A DNA stretch of 5,843 nt from Bacillota bacterium (lineage in GTDB: Bacteria > Bacillota > Bacilli > Alicyclobacillales > SLC66). Of the stretch, positions 1 through 4,606 are shown in pieces; position 1 is the first letter of the stretch; every line of letters starts with the position of its first letter. Made by a program: the position numbers and the translations under genes. The notes under the pieces are model-generated. The model did no database searches. It saw only the letters and a program-made list of their open reading frames with translations, and had not been told where the DNA came from. The stretch covers positions 1 through 5,843 of the forward strand of contig JAJZZT010000296.1 of assembly GCA_021797415.1 (NCBI GenBank), given 5' to 3'.

Positions 1-22
1 CACCCGCACAGGTTCCGCTCTC

Positions 23-286
23 TCAGCCCACGTACGTGCTGCTGACCTTGAGTTGCACCGTCTGTTTCTCCGGAATGGCGATCTCCTGCCCGGTTTGCGG
101 ATTCCTGCCCATGCGAGCCGCGCGCATGGCCGGCTTCAGTTTGCCCACGCCCGCGATCGTGACTTCCTCTCCACTGTGCAGTTCTTCGACAATGGCCTTC
201 TGCAGCGCTTTCCACGCCGCCTCCATATCCTTCTTTGTCAATCCGGCGGCATCCGCCGCCCTGTGGATCAACGCATCTTTACCCAC
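23..286 (-). CDS. HU-family DNA-binding protein, divergent
   Basis: An 87-residue histone-like protein of the HU/IHF family, expected to dimerise and bend or compact DNA in the nucleoid. The N-terminal helices look ordinary (GLTKKDMEAAW at residues 15-25). The DNA-binding arm has the signature RAARMGRNPQTG (55-66), with the tip proline at residue 63 as in typical HU. Oddities: the three usual core phenylalanines, at about 47, 50 and 79 in typical HU, are Val47, Leu50 and Leu79. The usual C-terminal helix (GKALKDAV-like) is replaced by a short SSTYVG tail. The start is a GTG at 284-286, preceded on the minus strand by GAGGGG about 10 bases upstream; an in-frame TAG just upstream excludes an earlier start. 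Family membership is clear. It is probably a second HU paralogue rather than the main HBsu-type protein, which is inference. Confidence 0.88.
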   Translation of the reverse strand: MGKDALIHRAADAAGLTKKDMEAAWKALQKAIVEELHSGEEVTIAGVGKLKPAMRAARMGRNPQTGQEIAIPEKQTVQLKVSSTYVG

Positions 287-321
287 GCGCTATCGACCCC
301 TCATGGACAAAATAGGTTGCG

Positions 322-356
322 ATCATAGAATAGCGCATGACCACGTTTCCTGTCAG
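322..356 (-). promoter_or_regulatory. candidate promoter of the HU-like gene
   Basis: Reading the minus strand, CTGACA (351-356) resembles a -35 hexamer. After an 18-base spacer comes TATTCT (327-332), with TATGAT overlapping just downstream (322-327). It lies about 36 bases upstream of the GTG start at 286. The hexamers are imperfect, so this is a suggestion from position and sequence only. Confidence 0.35.
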
Positions 357-396
357 CACTTTCGGATACTTTTTGCGAGAAATGCTCTCTGATGAC

Positions 397-419
397 CGCC
401 GATTTCGCGAGAATCGGCG
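397..419 (-). other. stem-loop between prs-like gene and HU gene
   Basis: A perfect 8-base-pair inverted repeat (CGCCGATT at 397-404 with AATCGGCG at 412-419) encloses a 7-base loop. It lies downstream of the prs-like stop and upstream of the HU promoter. No run of T follows on either strand, so it is not a standard intrinsic terminator. It may be an RNA 3' end or processing structure. Confidence 0.4.
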
Positions 420-428
420 CGCGCCGGC

Positions 429-462
429 GCGGATGCGTTCCAAATGTCCGTGAAGCACCCGC
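429..462 (-). other. second stem-loop downstream of the prs-like gene
   Basis: GCGGATGC (429-436) can pair with GCACCCGC (455-462) through 7 Watson-Crick pairs and one G-U pair in the minus-strand RNA. Three further inner pairs (TTC with GAA) are possible past a one-base bulge. It starts 40 bases after the prs-like stop codon. There is no T-tract, so any terminator role is uncertain. Confidence 0.35.
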
Positions 463-502
463 GCTTTCCGCCTTCACCGCACATGTCCCCCGGCGCGCCG
501 TC

Positions 503-1456
503 TCACATCGTGCTTAACGCCAGATTCTGATGCACGCGTCCGATCGCCCGCGCCAACAGCGGCGCGGCCGGGATCACCTGAATCGGCAGTTCGTGCATCT
601 CCGGCCGCAGCGGCAACGTGTCCGTCACGAGAATCTCGCGGATCGCCGGATGCCGCAGCCTCTGTTCCGCGGGAGCCGAGAACACGCCGTGCGACGCGCA
701 CAGCACCGCCTCCGGTCGAGCGCCCATGGAAACCAGGGTATCGACGACCTGGACGATGGTCCCTCCCGTATCGATGATGTCCTCAATGACAATCGGCGTC
801 TTGCCCTCGACATCCCCCACAAGATGGGTGATGACCGCTTCGTTGTGCCGCGGTCGCCCCTTATGCATAATCGCCATGGGCAATTCCAGCAGGGCGGCAA
901 ATTTCTCGGCCGTCTTGGCCCTCCCCGCGTCGGGCGACACCACGATGGCGTCCTGCAGACCCATCTCCTTTACGCGTTCCGACAGCAAGGACAGCGCAGA
1001 CAGATGATCCACGGGAATATTGAAAAATCCCTGGATCGCCGAAGCGTGAAGATCAATCGTGATGACGCGGTGCGCCCCCACCGTTGTCAGCACGTCCGCC
1101 ATCACTTTTGCGGAAATCGGTTCGCGCGCTTCACCCTGCTTCTCCTGCCGCCCGTATCCGTAGTACGGGATGATGACGTTGATCCTGCCCGCCGAGCTGC
1201 GCTTTAGCGCGTCGATCATCAGCAGGAGTTCGACGAAATGATCGTTGATAGGATCGGAGAATGTCTGCAGGAGGTAAGCGTCAGCGCCGCGCACGCTGTC
1301 GGGGAACTGCGCATACAACTCACCGCTTCGAAAACGGGACAATGTGACAGCTCCGAGTTCCACCCCGAGGGCGGACGCGACATCCCGCGCCAACACGGGA
1401 TGCGATGAGCCCGTGAACAGCCGAAATGCCTGCAGCGAAAGGCCATACTCCACCAT
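503..1456 (-). CDS. prs: ribose-phosphate pyrophosphokinase (PRPP synthetase), divergent paralogue type
   Basis: A 317-residue cytoplasmic enzyme of the PRPP synthetase family, which transfers pyrophosphate from ATP to ribose 5-phosphate to supply nucleotide, His and Trp synthesis. Full length matches the family (about 315). Visible motifs: RGADAYLLQ (56-64), PYYGYGRQ in the ATP-binding loop (97-104), DLHASAIQGFF with the conserved His137, SPDAGRAK (174-181), catalytic-loop Lys199 and Arg201 in HKGRPR, and the ribose-phosphate/pyrophosphate loop EDIIDTGGT (225-233). Departures from B. subtilis Prs: RFSDGE is RFRSGE, RQDRKARSREP is RQEKQGEAREP, SPDHGGVTRAR is SPDAGRAKTAE, and KRRPRP is KGRPRH. 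Start is ATG 1454-1456 with GGGGAG about 9 bases upstream; an in-frame TGA blocks extension. Housekeeping prs in Bacilli usually sits next to glmU, so this stand-alone copy is probably a second paralogue (inference). The catalytic residues suggest it is active. Confidence 0.93.
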   Translation of the reverse strand: MVEYGLSLQAFRLFTGSSHPVLARDVASALGVELGAVTLSRFRSGELYAQFPDSVRGADAYLLQTFSDPINDHFVELLLMIDALKRSSAGRINVIIPYYGYGRQEKQGEAREPISAKVMADVLTTVGAHRVITIDLHASAIQGFFNIPVDHLSALSLLSERVKEMGLQDAIVVSPDAGRAKTAEKFAALLELPMAIMHKGRPRHNEAVITHLVGDVEGKTPIVIEDIIDTGGTIVQVVDTLVSMGARPEAVLCASHGVFSAPAEQRLRHPAIREILVTDTLPLRPEMHELPIQVIPAAPLLARAIGRVHQNLALSTM

Positions 1457-1505
1457 GGGCCATCACTCCCCATCCCCGTGATTCGTTGTATGCGGTTTCG
1501 CTTTT

Positions 1506-1535
1506 ACTGTACCACTCCGGCGCACACATTGTGAA
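1506..1535 (-). promoter_or_regulatory. candidate sigma-A promoter of the prs-like gene
   Basis: On the minus strand TTCACA (1530-1535, 5 of 6 to TTGACA) is followed after 18 bases by TACAGT (1506-1511). The TGG immediately before it forms an extended -10. This places transcription start about 40 bases upstream of the ATG. It suggests the gene is transcribed separately from the DUF1294 gene, which ends 134 bases upstream. Confidence 0.5.
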
Positions 1536-1589
1536 TGCCCGCAACCCTATAGATCGCAGAGCTTTGTGAATTTCTGCGGTTTCTTGTGT

Positions 1590-1880
1590 TCAACGTCCGA
1601 AAATCCCCACATCGAGCATCCACATCACCAGAAGAATCCAGAGAACCGTAAATGTCGGCGCCACAATTTGAAAGGATGCGTGCTTTGTCTTGTGTCGGAA
1701 TCGCGCCATGCCCAGCCATGTTCCAAGCGCTCCCCCGGCAATGGTCAGAAAAAACAGCGTGCGTTCCTTCACACGCCTTCTTCGGCGATGGCGGGCGCGT
1801 TTTTTGTCCAGGGCCATAAGGACAAACGTCACTCCGTTCATGGCGGCGAGATACACAAAGAACCACTGTCCCCACCGCAC
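1590..1880 (-). CDS. DUF1294 small membrane protein (YsdA-like)
   Basis: A 96-residue protein matching the DUF1294 family (B. subtilis YsdA type), whose function is unknown. Features: a first hydrophobic segment (about 6-24), then LDKKRA (24-29) and a very basic stretch HRRRRRVKER (31-40). A second hydrophobic segment (41-58, containing GGALGTWLGM) is followed by the family signature FRHKTKHASF (61-70) and a third hydrophobic segment (about 72-90). It therefore looks like an inner-membrane protein with a basic loop. The start chosen is GTG 1878-1880, because AAAGGGGGT lies about 7 bases upstream and the length then fits the family. The frame stays open well upstream into the lexA region, but that part is antisense to lexA and not family-like. 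It is divergent to lexA and shares its control region. Confidence 0.85.
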   Translation of the reverse strand: MRWGQWFFVYLAAMNGVTFVLMALDKKRARHRRRRRVKERTLFFLTIAGGALGTWLGMARFRHKTKHASFQIVAPTFTVLWILLVMWMLDVGIFGR

Positions 1881-1913
1881 CGGAACACCCCCTTTCTCAC
1901 GGCCGTTCTGAAC

Positions 1914-1927
1914 CGAACGCTTGTTTG
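1914..1927. promoter_or_regulatory. LexA (DinR/SOS) box in front of lexA
   Basis: CGAAC-GCTT-GTTTG matches the Bacillus LexA operator (CGAAC, four bases, GTTCG) at 9 of 10 conserved positions. It overlaps the -35 element of the lexA promoter, as expected for autorepression. It is also about 34 bases upstream of the DUF1294 start codon on the other strand, so it could affect that gene too. Confidence 0.82.
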
Positions 1928-1952
1928 CCCCATTTCCGGAGTATGCTATAAT
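1925..1952 (+). promoter_or_regulatory. lexA promoter (extended -10)
   Basis: A perfect TATAAT (1947-1952) is preceded by TGC, giving an extended -10. The best -35 is TTGCCC (1925-1930) with a 16-base spacer. The SOS box overlaps the -35, so bound LexA would block polymerase. A strong ribosome binding site AGGAGG (1968-1973) follows, 6 bases before the lexA ATG. Confidence 0.8.
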
Positions 1953-1979
1953 CGCTCCATCACCGACAGGAGGAAACAC

Positions 1980-2597
1980 ATGGCTCGACTGACTGTGCAC
2001 AACAAGCAGGACGCCATTCTCGCGTTTATCAAGGAACAGGTGCGAAGGCGCGGCTATCCGCCTTCGGTAAGAGAGATCGGCGATGCGGTGGGCCTGGCAA
2101 GCACGTCGACCGTGCACAGCCATCTCGCCAAATTGGAGAAACGGGGCTTGATCCGCCGCGACCCGACAAAGCCGCGCGCCATCGAAGTGACGGCCGAGAG
2201 CGCCGGACGGACGGCATCCGGCCATGTGCCGCTGGTCAGCAGGGTGACAACCGGCGCCGGGGCGTCAGTGACGTTCGAGGAAACCGTAGACTATATCCCA
2301 CTCCCGCCGGACATTCCCGATGACAGCGACGCGTTTGCGCTGCGCGTGGCGGAAGACAGCATGCCGGACGCGGACATCCGGTCCGGAGACATCGTTTATG
2401 TAGAAAGGCGGGGCGGCCTGGAAAACGGCGACATCGTGGTCGCCCTGACGGATGACGGAAGAATCGCCATCAGGCATTTTTCCCAAGAAAGTGATCGCGT
2501 TTTCCCGCAACCGGGAAACGCCGCGCGGGAACCATCGCGCCAGCCGGCGACCGCCATCCTCGGCCGGGTCGTCGGATTGTGGCGCACCCTGCATTGA
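1980..2597 (+). CDS. lexA: LexA-family SOS repressor with altered self-cleavage residues
   Basis: A 205-residue LexA/DinR, the same length as B. subtilis LexA. The N-terminal winged helix-turn-helix is highly conserved (GYPPSVREIG at 25-34, GLASTSTVH at 38-46, GLIRRDPTKPRAIE at 56-69), so binding to the usual SOS box is expected. The C-terminal domain is an S24-peptidase-like fold with nucleophile Ser127 in DSM. However, the position of the catalytic lysine is Arg165 (codon AGG 2472-2474, in AIRHF where relatives have TVKRF). The scissile Ala-Gly is Thr91-Gly92, and the Gly of the usual GDSM motif is Glu125. No lysine occurs after Lys64. The start is fixed by AGGAGG six bases upstream. The gene has its own promoter and SOS box, and converges on glnA. 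The family is certain; loss of normal RecA-stimulated autocleavage is inferred from the residues. Confidence 0.95.
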   Translation: MARLTVHNKQDAILAFIKEQVRRRGYPPSVREIGDAVGLASTSTVHSHLAKLEKRGLIRRDPTKPRAIEVTAESAGRTASGHVPLVSRVTTGAGASVTFEETVDYIPLPPDIPDDSDAFALRVAEDSMPDADIRSGDIVYVERRGGLENGDIVVALTDDGRIAIRHFSQESDRVFPQPGNAAREPSRQPATAILGRVVGLWRTLH

Positions 2598-2658
2598 TCA
2601 TCCGACCGCGCCCGTCCATTCGACCGCATCCGCGAGAATGACGGCCGTCGCCGTTCAC

Positions 2659-3996
2659 TCAATACAGGGTCAGGTACTGCTCCCGCTCCCATGGATGCAC
2701 CATGGTGCGAAACATATCCCACTCGATCAGTTTCGCTTCGTGGAAATGCGCGTATGCGTGCTCGCCAAGCGCGTCGCGCATGATTTCATCGTTGGCCAGC
2801 TCATTGAGCGCTTCGCGCAAACTGGAAGGAAGGCTGTGAATGCCCGCGCGCACGCGCTCCATCTCGTTCATGACGTAGATGTTGCGATTGATCGGCGCGG
2901 GCAGCGTCAACTTGCGTTCAATACCATCCAGTCCCGCGCGCAGCATCAGGGCGATCGCCAGGTAGGGGTTCGCCGAGGGATCAGGACTGCGCAACTCCAG
3001 CCGCGTGCCATTTCCGCGCGACGCCGGTATGCGTACGAGCGGACTGCGGTTTTTGGCCGACCAGGCAATGTAGCACGGAGCCTCGTAGCCTGGCACAAGA
3101 CGCTTGTAGGAATTGATCAGCGGATTGGTCACCGCCGTAAAACCGCGCGCGTGCACAAGAATGCCGGCAAGGAAACGCCGCCCCGCCTGGCTGAGCCCCA
3201 GTTCATCCGCCGCGTCGTAAAAGGCGTTCGTTTCACCGTCAAAGAGCGAGAGGTGACAGTGCATCCCCGATCCGTTGTGCCCGTAAAGCGGCTTAGGCAT
3301 GAACGTGGCGTGCAGCCCGAACTGCCTGGCAACCGTCTTGACGACGAGCTTGAAAGTCATGATATTGTCCGCGGCCGCGAGCGCGTCGGCGTAGGCAAAA
3401 TCAATCTCGTGCTGCCCCGGTGCAACCTCGTGATGGGACGCCTCCACATGGAAGCCGAGCGATTCCAGCACAAGCACGATCTCGCGCCGGCAATTTTCAC
3501 CCAGATCGACGGGCGCAAGGTCAAAGTACCCGCCCTCGTCATTCATCTCGGTCGTCGGCTTCCCGTGTTCATCAAGCTTGAAGAGGAAAAACTCCGGCTC
3601 CGGGCCGACATTCATGGTGGAAAAACCGAGCTGCCGCGCCCGCTCCAGTTGGCGTTTCAAAATACCGCGCGGATCCCCCGGGAACGGCGTCCCGTCCGGC
3701 AGGTGGATGTCGCAGATCAACCGGGCGACCGTACCCGCTCCGCTTTGCCAGGGAAAGACCAGCCACGTCGAGAGGTCCGGGTACAGATACATGTCCGATT
3801 CTTCAATTCTCACAAACCCTTCAATCGAAGAACCGTCAAACATGGTCCGGTTGTTCAGCGCATCCTGGAGCTGGCTGATCGGAACCTCAACGTTTTTCAC
3901 CACTCCGAGCAGATCGGTGAATTGCAGGCGCAGGTAACGGACATTCTGCTCTTTCGCCAGTTCCATGATATCCTGTTTGCTATAGGTGGTTGCCAT
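2659..3996 (-). CDS. glnA: glutamine synthetase type I (GSI-alpha)
   Basis: A 445-residue cytosolic, dodecameric enzyme making glutamine from glutamate, ammonia and ATP. It is very similar throughout to B. subtilis GlnA (444 residues). Visible sites: [10 protein letters not shown] (52-61) with Arg63, the position linked to feedback inhibition in B. subtilis (Arg62); metal ligands Glu133 and Glu135 in GPEPEFFLF, Glu190, Glu197, His246 in [10 protein letters not shown], and Glu334; flap Glu305 in PGYEAP; and Arg317 in NRSPL. It ends with the conserved [12 protein letters not shown]. The absence of the long GSI-beta insertion and adenylylation loop fits the alpha class controlled by direct feedback and GlnR. 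The start is ATG 3994-3996, matching relatives, with GAGGG 8 bases upstream; an in-frame ATG at 4053 would add 19 non-family residues. It is second in a glnRA operon, 86 bases after glnR. Confidence 0.97.
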   Translation of the reverse strand: MATTYSKQDIMELAKEQNVRYLRLQFTDLLGVVKNVEVPISQLQDALNNRTMFDGSSIEGFVRIEESDMYLYPDLSTWLVFPWQSGAGTVARLICDIHLPDGTPFPGDPRGILKRQLERARQLGFSTMNVGPEPEFFLFKLDEHGKPTTEMNDEGGYFDLAPVDLGENCRREIVLVLESLGFHVEASHHEVAPGQHEIDFAYADALAAADNIMTFKLVVKTVARQFGLHATFMPKPLYGHNGSGMHCHLSLFDGETNAFYDAADELGLSQAGRRFLAGILVHARGFTAVTNPLINSYKRLVPGYEAPCYIAWSAKNRSPLVRIPASRGNGTRLELRSPDPSANPYLAIALMLRAGLDGIERKLTLPAPINRNIYVMNEMERVRAGIHSLPSSLREALNELANDEIMRDALGEHAYAHFHEAKLIEWDMFRTMVHPWEREQYLTLY

Positions 3997-4048
3997 TTTG
4001 CGTTCCCTCGCTCGCATGTACTTTATCATTCGCGCCGGGACCGTCCGC

Positions 4049-4064
4049 CGCATGGTTCCATGCG
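4049..4064 (-). other. compact stem-loop in the glnR-glnA intergenic gap
   Basis: CGCATGG (4049-4055) and CCATGCG (4058-4064) form a 7-base-pair stem with a 2-base centre, or 6 pairs with a 4-base loop. It begins 19 bases after the glnR stop and ends about 50 bases before the glnA start. No T-tract follows, so it is not a standard terminator. It could protect or tune the glnA part of the message. Confidence 0.4.
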
Positions 4065-4082
4065 TGTGAACGCCCCGCCCCG

Positions 4083-4505
4083 TCAGCGGTCCTTGCGAAA
4101 AAAGCGCGCCAGTTCTCCCTGCATGAGCGATTCAGGCCCTCCGGGATGCCCGGAACGCGCGGACAGTTCCTGCATGAGCAGTTCGTGCAGATCGTGCTGG
4201 CTCAGTTCTGCAAGCGCTTCCTCCGTCTGCTGAATGCGCTCTGTCTCCGCTTCGTCAGAAGGGGAGGCGTTGTTCATCACCGCCTTGATGCCGGCAATAT
4301 TCAACCCTTTGTCGATGAAATTCTTGATCTCCAGCAGCCGCTCCACGTCATTGAAGGAGAACAGGCGCTGATTCCCCTCCGTCCGGACAGGATGAATCAG
4401 TTCATGCTGTTCATAATAACGAATCTGGCGCGCGGTCAGGTCCGTCAATTTCTGCACGATGCCGATCGGAAACAAGGCAAGGCTTCTTCGGGTCGCGTCA
4501 TCCAT
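4083..4505 (-). CDS. glnR: GlnR, MerR-family nitrogen repressor
   Basis: A 140-residue MerR-type transcription repressor that shuts off glnRA and other nitrogen genes when glutamine is plentiful. In B. subtilis its DNA binding is stimulated by feedback-inhibited GlnA acting on the GlnR C-terminus. The winged helix region (about 11-78) includes [22 protein letters not shown] and [19 protein letters not shown], nearly as in B. subtilis. The C-terminal tail ends in QGELARFF plus RKDR, similar to the B. subtilis tail QGDMSRFFH that senses GlnA. The start at ATG 4503-4505 is preferred over ATG 4509-4511. It aligns as [15 protein letters not shown] with MSDNIRRSMPLFPIG and puts GGGGAG 9 bases upstream, against 3 for the earlier ATG. 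It is the first gene of the glnRA operon, with a promoter and candidate operator in front. Confidence 0.95.
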   Translation of the reverse strand: MDDATRRSLALFPIGIVQKLTDLTARQIRYYEQHELIHPVRTEGNQRLFSFNDVERLLEIKNFIDKGLNIAGIKAVMNNASPSDEAETERIQQTEEALAELSQHDLHELLMQELSARSGHPGGPESLMQGELARFFRKDR

Positions 4506-4522
4506 CCCCATCCACTCCCCGT

Positions 4523-4539
4523 TGGCAACTCACTTCACA
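4523..4539. promoter_or_regulatory. candidate GlnR/TnrA operator of glnRA
   Basis: On the minus strand the 17-mer TGTGA-AGTGAGT-TGCCA fits the GlnR/TnrA consensus TGTNA, seven bases, TNACA at 7 of 8 defined positions. It lies just downstream of the -10 hexamer, covering the likely transcription start, where a bound repressor would block glnRA transcription. B. subtilis glnRA has two operators; I found no convincing second one here. Confidence 0.5.
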
Positions 4540-4544
4540 AATGA

Positions 4545-4574
4545 TCTATACCACACCTTCCATGCGCGCGTCAA
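4545..4574 (-). promoter_or_regulatory. glnRA promoter
   Basis: On the minus strand TTGACG (4569-4574, 5 of 6 to the -35 consensus) is followed after 18 bases by TATAGA (4545-4550). TGG directly before it forms an extended -10. It lies between the ynbB-like stop and the glnR start, giving a leader of about 30 bases, so glnR need not depend on read-through from the upstream gene. Confidence 0.65.
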
Positions 4575-4606
4575 TCTTTTGTTAACCCAGTGTAATCTTC
4601 CTGGTT

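Noticed and set aside
1491..1583. Repeated 9-mer TGCGGTTTC (1491-1499, 1575-1583) and 8-mer TTGTGAAT (1529-1536, 1564-1571)
   Set aside because: They are short, imperfectly spaced and flank the prs-like promoter without a clear pattern; too weak to call operators.
1905..1913. GTTC-T-GAAC inverted repeat next to the SOS box as a second LexA site
   Set aside because: The half-sites are in the wrong order (GTTC first) and the spacing is one base, so it does not fit the CGAAC-N4-GTTCG operator.
1566..1979. A 138-residue N-terminal extension of LexA
   Set aside because: The extension runs antisense through DUF1294 and through the lexA promoter and SOS box. The ATG at 1980 has AGGAGG at ideal spacing and matches the family N-terminus.
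1881..2225. Upstream extension of the DUF1294 frame
   Set aside because: It is antisense to lexA and not similar to the family. The GTG at 1880 has a good ribosome binding site and gives the normal family length.
3997..4053. Earlier in-frame ATG for glnA adding 19 residues
   Set aside because: The added residues are basic and not family-like, the ATG lies inside the intergenic stem-loop, and the ATG at 3996 has a proper ribosome binding site.
2452..4233. A 593-codon open frame on the plus strand
   Set aside because: It is antisense to glnA over almost its whole length, begins inside lexA, is rich in Arg/His/Pro with no recognisable domain, and has no ribosome binding site. It is a typical shadow of a GC-rich gene.
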